A stretch of DNA of 64,000 nt from Flavobacterium sp. LMO8 (GTDB lineage: Bacteria; Bacteroidota; Bacteroidia; Flavobacteriales; Flavobacteriaceae), in contig NZ_WIBJ01000006.1 of the NCBI RefSeq assembly GCF_009495755.1, forward strand, positions 1 through 64,000, given 5' to 3'. Below, in pieces: positions 33,834-42,774 of this stretch. The position numbers were made by a program, and so were the translations under genes. The notes beneath the pieces were generated by a model. The model was not told the origin of the DNA. It searched no databases and saw nothing but the letters and a program-made list of their open reading frames with translations. Positions within the stretch are counted from its first letter, which is position 1. Every line of letters begins with the position of its first letter.

Positions 33834-34207
33834 GAAGTTATTTTTTTATACGTATTTGAAAGTTTTAATGCTACAGTTTCGTCAAAACTTGTAGTGTTTT
33901 TTACTTTAATTTCTGAAGCTTCATTTTCAGAAACTTCTAATTCCAAAGTAAGTTTCGCATTAACTTCTGGATTAATTAAAGCCATAAACTTTACGTTTGA
34001 AGTGCTTACCATAGTCAAAGAAACATTTAAAATACTTTCTGTAATTTCTTTAATTATTTGCATCATGCAAACTCCTGGTGTTACAGGATTTCCTGGAAAA
34101 TGTCCTTTAAAAATGGCGTGATCTTTATTTAAAGTAATCGAAGCAACATATTTGCTATCGCTAATTGTGTTTAATGAATCTACGCTATAAAAATCCTGTA
34201 ACAACAT
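33830..34207 (-). CDS. FabZ/ApeI-like hotdog 3-hydroxyacyl-ACP dehydratase
   Basis: The 125-residue protein is a hotdog enzyme with GHFPGNPVTPGVCMMQ (35-50); His36 is the expected catalytic base. In FabZ the residue corresponding to Gln50 is an acidic catalytic partner, so this belongs to the ApeI-like branch in which that position differs. It should dehydrate 3-hydroxyacyl-ACP intermediates during chain growth. Two further hotdog proteins of another branch lie at 44928-45834. Confidence 0.85.
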   Translation of the reverse strand: MLLQDFYSVDSLNTISDSKYVASITLNKDHAIFKGHFPGNPVTPGVCMMQIIKEITESILNVSLTMVSTSNVKFMALINPEVNAKLTLELEVSENEASEIKVKNTTSFDETVALKLSNTYKKITS

Positions 34208-34220
34208 AAGTTTTATTTTA

Positions 34221-34817
34221 TTATTTTACGTCAAATTTATAAAATCCACCAAGAGAAAACACAACATTTGTATGATTTCCATCAGAGTAATCTAACACAG
34301 GAATAATTCCTTTTTTAACTCTTGCTTCAACACCAAAATTTGGAGTAATGTCGTATCCTAAACCTAAGAAAAATGCTAAATCTACACTTGCATCTGTATC
34401 AAAATTTTGATCTACAACAAATTCAAATGTTGGTCCAACATGAACATTAAATTTATTGAAAGTAAATTTATTAGCAATTCCTACAGCTAAATAAGACACT
34501 TCTAAATCTTCAGTTCTGTTTGACATAGAAGAATCATCATAATATTTATATTCCGAACCTTGTCGAGAGTAATTAATTTCTGGTTGTAATGAATAATATT
34601 TTGTTAATTTTAAATCTCCAAAAAAACCAAGGTAAAAATCGGTTCTAGATCCAAAATCTCTATCACTAGTAAAACCATCGTCATAGTATGAATCATTTCC
34701 TTTTGAAAAGTGTGAAAAATTAACACCACCTCTAAAACCCGGTTTAAAAGTAACTTGAGCATTACTAATAGTAACACATCCGAATAAAATGACTAATAAA
34801 TAAAATGCTTTTTTCAT
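34221..34817 (-). CDS. Small outer-membrane beta-barrel protein (PorT-like)
   Basis: The 198-residue protein has a signal peptide (MKKAFYLLVILFGCVTISNAQ) and then alternating-strand sequence with GFRGGVNFSHFSKG, LQPEINYSRQGSEYKYY and the final VVFSLGGFYKFDVK, the plan of the eight-stranded OMP_b-brl family found throughout Bacteroidota. It lies one base from the lipoprotein gene upstream. It may anchor the pigment or its transport system in the outer membrane; the barrel alone gives no substrate. Confidence 0.85.
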   Translation of the reverse strand: MKKAFYLLVILFGCVTISNAQVTFKPGFRGGVNFSHFSKGNDSYYDDGFTSDRDFGSRTDFYLGFFGDLKLTKYYSLQPEINYSRQGSEYKYYDDSSMSNRTEDLEVSYLAVGIANKFTFNKFNVHVGPTFEFVVDQNFDTDASVDLAFFLGLGYDITPNFGVEARVKKGIIPVLDYSDGNHTNVVFSLGGFYKFDVK

Positions 34818-34818
34818 G

Positions 34819-35442
34819 TTAATTGTTTATTTGATTAAAATCTATTTTAAGTTTAATATTATTATGTTGAATATTGATATTTTCAGCAAAAGTAGTTTTT
34901 TTTGATTGAAAAGTAAATAGAACTTTTTCCTTTCTTTTGTTAGTCTTAATTATCTTAGTTAAATTGTTTGAAAATTCATCAAAGAAGTAATAAACATTAT
35001 TTTCTGTTTGATAAATTACTTCATTATTTCTTTTATAAGTTTTAAAAACTTTACTATTTACTTGTAACAACGTTCTAAAGTCGTCTCTTAGTGTATTAAT
35101 GATTATTTTTTTATCGAGATTATCAATTACAAAATTTACTTTAAAACTGCTTTCTGAAATTTCAAAATCTAAGAGTTTATTTCCAAAATCGGTGGTTAAA
35201 ACCATTCTATGAATACTGTCGTTAATACGTTTTGCAATAAAAATTCCGCCCATTTTGTTTCCATAAATCTCTATGTGCGTTTTATAAACATAATCCAACG
35301 AAGAATCTGAAAAGTATTGATTTTGAACAAATTGCAAAGAATTATCTACAGAAACAGCATCTTTAATTTGATACGATTTACATGATATAAAAAGGCTAAA
35401 GAAAGCACTAATTAGTAAATACCGAATCATCAAATTTTGCAT
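34819..35442 (-). CDS. Outer-membrane lipoprotein, LolB-like in context
   Basis: The 207-residue protein has a type II signal peptide (ISAFFSLFISC, Cys21) and a body made mainly of beta strands (MGGIFIAKRINDSIHRMVLTTDFGNKLLDFEI). It follows the LolA-like gene and overlaps it by up to 35 bases. Size, strand pattern and position next to LolA recall LolB or the lipoproteins of aryl polyene clusters, but no signature settles it. It may receive a hydrophobic cargo from the LolA-like carrier. Confidence 0.72.
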   Translation of the reverse strand: MQNLMIRYLLISAFFSLFISCKSYQIKDAVSVDNSLQFVQNQYFSDSSLDYVYKTHIEIYGNKMGGIFIAKRINDSIHRMVLTTDFGNKLLDFEISESSFKVNFVIDNLDKKIIINTLRDDFRTLLQVNSKVFKTYKRNNEVIYQTENNVYYFFDEFSNNLTKIIKTNKRKEKVLFTFQSKKTTFAENINIQHNNIKLKIDFNQINN

Positions 35443-36034
35443 TAATTACTTTGTTTTTGAAAATGATTTTTGTGTAATCTCCAGATGATTCAATTAATTT
35501 AACTTCTGAAACTGTAGCATCTTTTAAAGGAAAATACAAATCAATTTGCTTAATCATCTTTTTTATCGAGGCTATTTTTGGAATCAACTTAGCGATGTAA
35601 TGTTCCTTTGTTTTGAAATACGAAATGTCAAATTCCTTATCATCAAACATATTACCACTAACACTTCCAACTATAAGCTTATTAATTTTTTCGAAAATTT
35701 TACTTTTTGCATCTACCGTACTTTTATTGCCTTGATCGTTTATGTACACTTTATTATTTTTAAAAACAATACTGTATTGGTAAGGCTTAGTGTATTGCCA
35801 ATTTAACAAATTTGGAGATTTGAAGTACATTTTACCAGAAGTTTCAATGTCTTTCGTTAAAAAATCCATATGTTTTATTTGAACAAAATCAGTTTTTATA
35901 GTTTTAATACTTTTTGACTGATTTTCAATAGTTGCTTTAAATTTAACTATTTCCTGAGCCGCCATTTTTTGCTCTTGTGCGCTCATTTTAAAGCTACAAA
36001 TTAAAATAATCAGCACTAAAAATTTAGTTTTCAT
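35408..36034 (-). CDS. LolA-like periplasmic carrier
   Basis: The 208-residue protein has a signal peptide (about 1-19, MKTKFLVLIILICSFKMSAQ) and a LolA fold: IKTIKTDFVQIKHMDFL, SGKMYFKSPNLLNWQYTKPY and KVYINDQGNKS are the usual strand-turn blocks. LolA moves lipoproteins across the periplasm; copies inside aryl polyene clusters are thought to carry the lipid-like product instead. It overlaps the deacetylase gene upstream by 11 bases. Confidence 0.9.
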   Translation of the reverse strand: MKTKFLVLIILICSFKMSAQEQKMAAQEIVKFKATIENQSKSIKTIKTDFVQIKHMDFLTKDIETSGKMYFKSPNLLNWQYTKPYQYSIVFKNNKVYINDQGNKSTVDAKSKIFEKINKLIVGSVSGNMFDDKEFDISYFKTKEHYIAKLIPKIASIKKMIKQIDLYFPLKDATVSEVKLIESSGDYTKIIFKNKVINAKFDDSVFTN

Positions 36035-36788
36035 AAGCAGAAATTTCTAATAATTCTTCAATAGTTACTGTTTGATAACCTTCTGATTGCAAAAATAGCA
36101 ATAACTGTTCCAAAACTAATACTGTTTTAGCAGAAGTATCATGTAATAAAATAATTCCTCCAGGTTTTACTCTATTTTTAATTCGATTTGAAATAGAGTT
36201 TTCACTTTCAATAACCGTATCTAATGAACGAATATTCCAACCAATTACGATTTTATTTGTTTTAGCAACAGCTCTAGCTATATTAGGATTAGTCACTCCA
36301 AAAGGTGGTCTAAAAAGTTTTACTTTTTTATTAACGACTTGAGATACTAAAGCATTGGTTTGATCAATTTCTGAAACTATTTTTTGGGTAGAAAAAAAAC
36401 CATTCCATTTAGGATGCGAATATGAATGATTTCCGATGTTATGACCTTCATTTAAAATGCGTTTAAGAATTTCAGGGTGCTTTTCAATTTGTTTCCCAAT
36501 GCAAAAAAAAGTGGCTTTTGCATTATATTTCATTAAAACATCTAAAATCTCTGGAGTTTTTTCATGAGGACCATCGTCAAATGTGATAGCGATATTTTTT
36601 TTATGTCTTGAATTGCCTTTGCAAATTGCTTTAGTAAAATAATTCAATCTTATATCAAAAGCGCCCCAAGTTGTAATAATTAAAAAAGATAATAAAAGTA
36701 GTACATAAAAAAGCATACTCGCTTTAGTGAAAAACAAAATCGCAAGCAGTACAAAAAATATAAATACAGAATATTTATGTCTTAACAT
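36024..36788 (-). CDS. Membrane-anchored polysaccharide deacetylase-family protein
   Basis: The 254-residue protein has two N-terminal hydrophobic segments (about 8-42) and a NodB domain: TFDDGPH (69-75, the metal-binding Asp pair), NHSYSHPKW with two metal His, RPPFG and a C-terminal ILLHD. All five motifs of family 4 carbohydrate esterases are kept, so it should be an active hydrolase of acetyl or related groups. It sits in the middle of the pigment operon and overlaps the chain-length-factor-like gene by seven bases. Its target is not evident. Confidence 0.9.
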   Translation of the reverse strand: MLRHKYSVFIFFVLLAILFFTKASMLFYVLLLLSFLIITTWGAFDIRLNYFTKAICKGNSRHKKNIAITFDDGPHEKTPEILDVLMKYNAKATFFCIGKQIEKHPEILKRILNEGHNIGNHSYSHPKWNGFFSTQKIVSEIDQTNALVSQVVNKKVKLFRPPFGVTNPNIARAVAKTNKIVIGWNIRSLDTVIESENSISNRIKNRVKPGGIILLHDTSAKTVLVLEQLLLFLQSEGYQTVTIEELLEISAYEN

Positions 36789-37843
36789 TTTGATAAAAGT
36801 ACTAAGCTATGGTCTTTTCCTTGAAACTGATTATAAAGTAATACTTTTGAAAAAGTAGTTTTTTCAATAGAGTTCATTTTTACAATTTGTGGAATTGCTT
36901 GACTTTTAAGAATGGATGCACCAACCCAAAATCCAAATGCCGAAGCTGTATTGAATTCACCACATAAATGTTTGTAATAAACTTGCGGAATTTGGCTAAA
37001 TAACGAACCAACAGCTGTGTAATAAGTATCAAAATTAATATCTCCGTTATTTCCTAAAACAACAACGTCAATATCTTGAATTTTTAAATGATTTTTATCT
37101 AAAAAATCTCCAATGAAATTATCAACATCATTAACATTCAATTCGTTTTGAATTTGTAAAGCTTCTAAAACGGCATACGAATTTTCCTTTTTTACATTTT
37201 CTAAAGTCACGAAAGTTGCGCCTTCGCTGTAAACAACACCTGTAGAATTAGAGTTTAAAACAGAATAAGGTTGATCGCTTTCTTTTTTAATGATGTTAAC
37301 CAGTTTAAACAACTCCATTGTATGTGAAGAGGTTTCGTCTGCTGCACCAACTAAAATGGTATTTTCTTCTTCGTTTTCAAGTTGTAATTTTGCATCAAGC
37401 AAAGCTGATTCAAAAGAAATTGAACCATTAACATACGTGAAATTATAACCTTTACAACCTAATCCTAAAGCAATTTGTGCACCAACAGTATTGTGTGTAG
37501 ATTGAATAAAATTGGTTGGTGTTAAGTATTCCTCGTTATTATCAATTAGTGCTTTTAAGAATTTTTCAGAATCTTCAATACAACCCATACCAGTTCCTGT
37601 AATTATGGCATCTGGAACTTCAACATTTGCTTCTTTCAATGCTTTTGTTGATGCTGCTAAACCCATTTTAACTCCTTTTGCCATTCGTCTTGCTGCGGCT
37701 GGCGGAATTAATTCTTTGTACGAAGGTTGTTTAGCATAAACTATGTTTTCGGTTGTATTAATTTCAACCGATTCTAAGAAAGATGTTTCATATGTATCTT
37801 GCGAAGAGACGCATCCCATTCCGTTAATGTAGCACTTTTGCAT
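36782..37843 (-). CDS. Ketosynthase-like chain-length-factor subunit (no catalytic residues)
   Basis: The 353-residue protein has the thiolase fold of FabF-type ketosynthases, but the nucleophile Cys is replaced by Gly (YVNGSISFESA), the first His motif by LGNNGDINFD, and the second GH by GE (LCGEFNTASAFGF). All three catalytic positions are lost, as in chain-length factors of type II polyketide synthases. The start at 37843 is chosen because it forms a TAATG junction with the active ketosynthase upstream; the frame is open for ten more codons. The two probably form a heterodimer. Confidence 0.85.
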   Translation of the reverse strand: MQKCYINGMGCVSSQDTYETSFLESVEINTTENIVYAKQPSYKELIPPAAARRMAKGVKMGLAASTKALKEANVEVPDAIITGTGMGCIEDSEKFLKALIDNNEEYLTPTNFIQSTHNTVGAQIALGLGCKGYNFTYVNGSISFESALLDAKLQLENEEENTILVGAADETSSHTMELFKLVNIIKKESDQPYSVLNSNSTGVVYSEGATFVTLENVKKENSYAVLEALQIQNELNVNDVDNFIGDFLDKNHLKIQDIDVVVLGNNGDINFDTYYTAVGSLFSQIPQVYYKHLCGEFNTASAFGFWVGASILKSQAIPQIVKMNSIEKTTFSKVLLYNQFQGKDHSLVLLSKC

Positions 37844-39033
37844 TAGTTCTTTGAAAATATTAAAGTGGAACAATTCCCTCCAAATCCGAAAGAATTTGAA
37901 AGCACATGATGTATCTCTTTTTCTTTAAGCGTAAGTTGTGGCGTTAAATTGAATTCTTCCATGTTTGTTTTAAAATTCAAATTAGGAAAAATAATATTAT
38001 TCTGAATTGCCAAAATACTATAAACTGCTTCAATACCAGCAGCTGCTGCTAAAGTATGACCTGTAAAAGGTTTGGTTGAACTGAAATCAGGGACATTTTC
38101 TCCAAATATCCTGATAATAGCTCTTCCTTCAGATAAATCGTTATTTGGAGTTGCCGTTCCGTGGGCGTTTATATAATCAATTTCGCTTGGTTGAATTTTA
38201 GCCATTTTGAAGGCTTTGTTCATTGCTAAAAAAGCACCATCACCGTTTTCCGAAGAAGCTGTTTGATGAAAAGCATCGTTTGCATTTCCAAAACCGGTAA
38301 CGTAAGCCAAAACTTCTTTGTTTTCATTTTTCACAATTGTCTCCGATTCTAAAACTAAAAATGCTGCTGCTTCACCTAAATTTAATCCTTTTCTGTTGTT
38401 ATCAAACGGAGCATTGTAGTCATCAGACAAAATCATCAACGTTTTAAATCCATTTATGGTAAATTTTGCTAAAGCATCTGTTCCTCCAACCACTACTCTA
38501 TCTAATTCGCCTGATTGAATTAATCTTGCGCCTAACATAATTGCATTTGCTGCAGAAGAACAAGCCGTACTAATTGTAGTAACCATACCTTTCAATCCGA
38601 TACAATTAGCAATTTTTTGAGAATTATCGCCAATATCGTGACTGGCTATGTATTTTTGGCAAGCTTCGTTTTCAAAATATTCGTAATAATATTTTTCAGT
38701 CATATCCATTCCACCAACGCTTGTTGCTGAAATTAATCCTGACTTATATGCATTCATATCGCTAATTTTTGCATTTTCAACTGCTTGTTTAGCTGCAATA
38801 GCACCTAATAATGCGGTACGAGAATAATTATTATCACTTGGTAAATTAAGTTGCTCGGCTAATTGCTCATTAGTCAGTTTAATTTCACCCACTTTAATGA
38901 TGTCTTTATGAATCGTTTTAATGTTTGAAATTGTAGAAAGTCCCGTTTTTAGGGAAACTAATGAATGGAAGTTTTCCTCAACAGTATTTCCTATTGAAGA
39001 TATAATTCCCATGCCTGTAATTGCAACTTTCAT
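37843..39033 (-). CDS. Beta-ketoacyl-ACP synthase II-type (active)
   Basis: The 396-residue FabF-like enzyme keeps the full triad: Cys158 in TTISTACSSAANA, His in NAHGTATPNND and His in STKPFTGHTLAAAAG. It should condense malonyl-ACP with the growing polyene or alkyl chain. It is translationally coupled (TAATG) to the catalytically dead homologue downstream and follows an ACP gene by 11 bases. Confidence 0.92.
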   Translation of the reverse strand: MKVAITGMGIISSIGNTVEENFHSLVSLKTGLSTISNIKTIHKDIIKVGEIKLTNEQLAEQLNLPSDNNYSRTALLGAIAAKQAVENAKISDMNAYKSGLISATSVGGMDMTEKYYYEYFENEACQKYIASHDIGDNSQKIANCIGLKGMVTTISTACSSAANAIMLGARLIQSGELDRVVVGGTDALAKFTINGFKTLMILSDDYNAPFDNNRKGLNLGEAAAFLVLESETIVKNENKEVLAYVTGFGNANDAFHQTASSENGDGAFLAMNKAFKMAKIQPSEIDYINAHGTATPNNDLSEGRAIIRIFGENVPDFSSTKPFTGHTLAAAAGIEAVYSILAIQNNIIFPNLNFKTNMEEFNLTPQLTLKEKEIHHVLSNSFGFGGNCSTLIFSKN

Positions 39034-39044
39034 TTATGATTGTA

Positions 39045-39302
39045 TTATTTAGTTCTGTTTTCAGCAATATAAGCTGCCATAGTTTCAATAGATTCGAAAA
39101 TTGCTTTTCCTTGTTTTGGATCGGCTAATCTAATTCCGTATTCTTTATCTAAAAGCACGATTAATTCTAAAGCATCAATTGAATCTAAACCTAAACCATC
39201 GCCAAATAAAGGATCGTTATCGTTAATATCTTCAATTGTAATATCTTCTAAATTTAAAACTTCAATGATTTTTGATTTTAATTCTTGTTTTAAAGCTTCC
39301 AT
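39045..39302 (-). CDS. Acyl carrier protein 1 of the pigment operon
   Basis: The 85-residue acidic protein has the phosphopantetheine site GLGLDSIDALEL, with Ser41 as the attachment residue. It lies between the ketosynthase-like fragment and the FabF-type ketosynthase gene. It is distinct from the second ACP at 50481-50741, so one may carry the aryl polyene and the other the alkyl chain. Confidence 0.94.
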   Translation of the reverse strand: MEALKQELKSKIIEVLNLEDITIEDINDNDPLFGDGLGLDSIDALELIVLLDKEYGIRLADPKQGKAIFESIETMAAYIAENRTK

Positions 39303-39304
39303 AA

Positions 39305-39919
39305 TTATTGATTGTATAATGTTTGTATATTTTGTTTATCGTGTGCAATTGTTCCTGATTTTTCTACTAAGTAAACAAAAGCTTTGTATTCGTTTTTATA
39401 ATATTCTACCCAACCGCAAAGTACTTTTTCTGTTTTACCGCTTTCTAACAAATACGATGCGTAATTTGACATGAAATCGGGTTTAAAATCATCAAACACA
39501 AAAAAAGCATTCTCTGTTTTTAATTGATGTTTGATACTTATTTCGCCCACACAAATATTAGGTAATGTGTACACAAAAACGGCAGGACTTGGAAAATAAT
39601 TTTCGGAATCAGAAATTGAATCTTGATATTTTACATCCGTATCTAAACTTGATGATTTATTAGCAAATACAAGTGCTATATCGTTTTCATTCTCTAAATC
39701 GATGTTATCTTTTAAGATTGCTTCTGCTCCTAAAAAGGCTAATTTACTTAAATTATCCATTTTAAAAAATTTTGGATATTCTAAGCCGATTGTTTTTGAT
39801 GCATTTTTAATAAATTCAGGAAATAATACATCGTTCATTTCTAAAACGGTTGTTCCGTTTAGTTGAAGTGTATTATTTTCTATTTTGCAATAGCTTGATA
39901 TGTGATAATTTGTTGTCAA
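39305..39919 (-). CDS. Short ketosynthase N-terminal-like protein (ApeC-type)
   Basis: The 204-residue protein resembles only the N-terminal half of a ketosynthase: [30 protein letters not shown] and [20 protein letters not shown] are the recognisable blocks, matching the short 'ketoacyl-synt_2' family that contains the chain-length factor of aryl polyene clusters. It lacks the Cys nucleophile and the C-terminal His motifs, so it cannot condense by itself. It follows the ketosynthase gene at 39922 by two bases and is likely its partner. Confidence 0.8.
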   Translation of the reverse strand: MTTNYHISSYCKIENNTLQLNGTTVLEMNDVLFPEFIKNASKTIGLEYPKFFKMDNLSKLAFLGAEAILKDNIDLENENDIALVFANKSSSLDTDVKYQDSISDSENYFPSPAVFVYTLPNICVGEISIKHQLKTENAFFVFDDFKPDFMSNYASYLLESGKTEKVLCGWVEYYKNEYKAFVYLVEKSGTIAHDKQNIQTLYNQ

Positions 39920-39921
39920 TT

Positions 39922-41058
39922 TTAATTTATTTTTTCAAACAATATTGCTGTATTACATCCGCCAAAGCCTGATGCTGTTTTTAAGAAATATTTGATTTCT
40001 TTTTTTCTATTTTCTTTTAAAATAGCAATAGGAATAGAAACCCCAGAGTTTTTAAATCCTTTTGATGCTAATAGTTCTTCGTTGTAAACCGATTGCAATC
40101 CGATTACAATTTCTAACAATCCAGAAGCACCTAATGTGTGTCCGTAGTAGCCTTTTAAACTATTTATAGGAACAGTATCAATATGGGAACGAGAAAAAGC
40201 TATTGCTTCCATTTCATCATTATATAAAGTTGCAGTTCCGTGAGCCGAAATGTAATCTAATTTATCTTTTGTAATATTTGCTTCTTTAAAAGCACTTTCA
40301 ATACTTTTAAACAAGCCTTCACCTGTTCTTGATGGTCCAGAAATATGATTGGCATCGTTTATAGCTCCATCTCCAATAATTGCTACAGCATTGTCAGTTG
40401 GTTTTTCCGAAGAAACATAAACCGCTGCAGCTGCTTCGCCAAGAGTTACTCCATTTCGAGATTCATCATAAGGAGCACAAGGCAAACTACTCATCGCTTG
40501 AAAGGAATTAAAACCTGACAAAACGAATTCGGAAATTTCATCTCCAGCAATTACAAATGCGTTTTCATAAGCGCCAAATTGAATCATTCGTTTAGCAACA
40601 GAAACCGCTAAAACTCCAGAAACACAAGCATTAGAAACCACAATTGGCTCTGCTTTAAATCCAAAAAAAGTACTTATTTTTTTTGCCAATGTTGCTAATT
40701 GCGCTTCTTCAATTGGTAATTCTTGATTTTCTAATAACGAAATATTTCCTTTTGTTGTAGAAAGAATTAAAACTGATTTTTCGGCAACTTTATTTTTATT
40801 TACGATTGGATGTAATGCTAAAATGAGCATCTTTTCTAATTTGGTAAACGTGTTTTCATTAGAAACTTTTAGAAAACTTTCATTTAACTTTTCATCTTCA
40901 ATGATAGAAGCATAAATAGAAGAAAGATTTCCGCATTTTTCTTGAAATTGAATTCCCGATTGCCCTTTTACAAGCGCACTCCAATTGGTTTCTAAATCAA
41001 AACCTAACGGAGTAACGCAATTCGCATCGGTAATGTAAATTGTTTTATTTGCTATCAT
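39922..41058 (-). CDS. Beta-ketoacyl-ACP synthase (ApeO-like, active)
   Basis: The 378-residue ketosynthase has Cys145 in [11 protein letters not shown], His in [11 protein letters not shown] and His in [14 protein letters not shown], so it should be active. The start at 41058 is chosen because it gives an ATGA overlap with the thioesterase gene; the frame is open for nine more codons. With the short partner encoded next to it, it is a good candidate for the ketosynthase that extends the aryl polyene. Confidence 0.9.
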   Translation of the reverse strand: MIANKTIYITDANCVTPLGFDLETNWSALVKGQSGIQFQEKCGNLSSIYASIIEDEKLNESFLKVSNENTFTKLEKMLILALHPIVNKNKVAEKSVLILSTTKGNISLLENQELPIEEAQLATLAKKISTFFGFKAEPIVVSNACVSGVLAVSVAKRMIQFGAYENAFVIAGDEISEFVLSGFNSFQAMSSLPCAPYDESRNGVTLGEAAAAVYVSSEKPTDNAVAIIGDGAINDANHISGPSRTGEGLFKSIESAFKEANITKDKLDYISAHGTATLYNDEMEAIAFSRSHIDTVPINSLKGYYGHTLGASGLLEIVIGLQSVYNEELLASKGFKNSGVSIPIAILKENRKKEIKYFLKTASGFGGCNTAILFEKIN

Positions 41059-41516
41059 TTTAATAATCCAACGCTTTTTTTCCATTCTTCATAAAAAGAA
41101 GGAGCATTTAAAACTAAATTTCCATCACTATCTAAAAACACTTGAACGGTTTCACCTGTACAAGCGACTTCATTATTGCTATCGTAAATTACATATCTAA
41201 AAATCATTTTAGCAGCTGGCGAATCTACAATTGTAGTTTCAATTCGAGCTACATCGCCATATTTTAATGACAATTTATGTTCGCATATCGATTTTACAAT
41301 TGGTGTTGTATAACCGTGTTTTTGAACATCTAAATATGAAATACCGTGCAATCTTCCAAAAGCTTCTCTTCCATCTTCAAAATAAGTGATATAATAGCCG
41401 TGCCAAACAATTCCTAATGGATCTGTTTCGTTAAATCGAACTCTAATATCTTTAGAAACGCTTAAATGAGAGGCCTCGTTATACTGCTCTTTTCTTTTTA
41501 TCATATTGGATGGCAA
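41055..41516 (-). CDS. 4HBT-family acyl thioesterase
   Basis: The 153-residue hotdog protein has FNETDPLGIVWHGYYITYFEDGREAF (29-54 region), with Asp32 at the catalytic position of 4-hydroxybenzoyl-CoA thioesterase. Aryl polyene clusters contain such a thioesterase (ApeK), thought to edit or release acyl-ACP. The start may be Met5 (41504) instead of Met1. It overlaps the ABC permease gene by 26-38 bases. Confidence 0.88.
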   Translation of the reverse strand: MPSNMIKRKEQYNEASHLSVSKDIRVRFNETDPLGIVWHGYYITYFEDGREAFGRLHGISYLDVQKHGYTTPIVKSICEHKLSLKYGDVARIETTIVDSPAAKMIFRYVIYDSNNEVACTGETVQVFLDSDGNLVLNAPSFYEEWKKSVGLLK

Positions 41517-42774
41517 TAAAAATTGTAATTATAAAGAACAAAAGTAGTAAAAATATTTCGGGAAGAATTTCTATAGCATCAGCTTTACGAAGTAAAACAT
41601 CATAAAATGCGTTTAATCCCCAATTCATAGGTGAAATATGCGAAATAACTTGCATTACTTTTGGCATGGCAAATACGGGAACCCAAACACCACCAATGGC
41701 AGCCAAAATTACTACCGAAGTTGCTCCAAAAGGTGCTGATTGTTCTTGAGTTTTAGCAATAGTTCCAAGTAAAATTCCGAATCCAATTGCTGCTAATCCT
41801 GAAAATAATGCCACAACACTCATTAGAAAGAATTTTCCATCTAAATCTAATGTTGGTAAACTTAAATACGGAAATAAATACATTCCAACTAAAACCATTA
41901 GATAAAACTGAATCATACAAATTACCAAATACGTAATTGTTTTTCCAGCAATTACAACATAATATGGAACAGGATTAGTAAGTAATCGAATTTGTGTTCC
42001 TTGCCCTTTTTCTTTAACAATATTAATAGAAAGCGGAACAATTATAAAAAAGATGGCAAATAAAGTCCAAGCCGGAACGTTATGTTGCACCGAATTTGGT
42101 AAAATTTCTTTATTATCTACCGTTGGAACAATTTCTTTAAACGTAATGAAACTTTCTTGCTCAAAGATGGGTTCTTCTCCTTCACCTAATTGCTCTTGAA
42201 AAGTAGCGTAGATGGATTTGGTTTCAATTTGAGAAATCATTTTATCAATACTACTTTTTACATTACTTTTAAAAGTGGCTTGCGTAGCAGGATCAAAATA
42301 AAGTCGGACTTCTTTTTTGTTTATTATTTGTGGAAGTGAATCTTTTTTTGGCTCTTCTGAAAGATCACCAATTCCAAAATTTGAAATTATTTTGTCTACG
42401 TTTTGATTTACTTTTAATTGCAAATCTTTACTTAGATTTTCGGGAATAATAATAGCTAATTGAAATTTCCCTTTAAAAACAGCTTCTTTTGCTGAATCTT
42501 CTGTTAAGTTTTTTCCATCTAAAGAAGAAACAATTTCAAACTGACCACTATTATTTAGGTTTTCTATTACCGATTTAGAAATTTCGCCTTTATCGTTATC
42601 AATTAAAACAACAGGAATTTTACTTTCGGTAACCGTTCTAAACGTGCTATCTTGAATTAAAGTAATGGTAATAATTAATACCAAAGGCATCACAAATAAG
42701 ATGATTAAACCTCCAAAATCTCTTTTCAATAAAAGAAATTCTTTGTAAACCGACATCCATAATTTATACATCAT
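41479..42774 (-). CDS. ABC-2 type permease
   Basis: The 431-residue protein has one N-terminal helix (about 20-42), a long extracytoplasmic segment (about 45-225) and five to six helices in the second half, including a conserved KEKGQGTQIRLLTNPVPYY element. This is the YhhJ/DrrB-like arrangement of ABC-2 exporters. It overlaps its ATPase gene by 11 bases. Pigment or precursor export is the likely task. Confidence 0.92.
   Translation of the reverse strand: MMYKLWMSVYKEFLLLKRDFGGLIILFVMPLVLIITITLIQDSTFRTVTESKIPVVLIDNDKGEISKSVIENLNNSGQFEIVSSLDGKNLTEDSAKEAVFKGKFQLAIIIPENLSKDLQLKVNQNVDKIISNFGIGDLSEEPKKDSLPQIINKKEVRLYFDPATQATFKSNVKSSIDKMISQIETKSIYATFQEQLGEGEEPIFEQESFITFKEIVPTVDNKEILPNSVQHNVPAWTLFAIFFIIVPLSINIVKEKGQGTQIRLLTNPVPYYVVIAGKTITYLVICMIQFYLMVLVGMYLFPYLSLPTLDLDGKFFLMSVVALFSGLAAIGFGILLGTIAKTQEQSAPFGATSVVILAAIGGVWVPVFAMPKVMQVISHISPMNWGLNAFYDVLLRKADAIEILPEIFLLLLFFIITIFIAIQYDKKKRAV

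Noticed and set aside
36782..37843. Catalytically dead ketosynthase as a decaying gene
   Set aside because: All three catalytic positions are replaced while the fold is kept and translation is coupled to the active enzyme, as in chain-length factors.
39305..39919. Short ketosynthase-like gene as a pseudogene
   Set aside because: The frame is intact, spacing to both neighbours is two bases, and short KS-like partners are a regular family in aryl polyene clusters.
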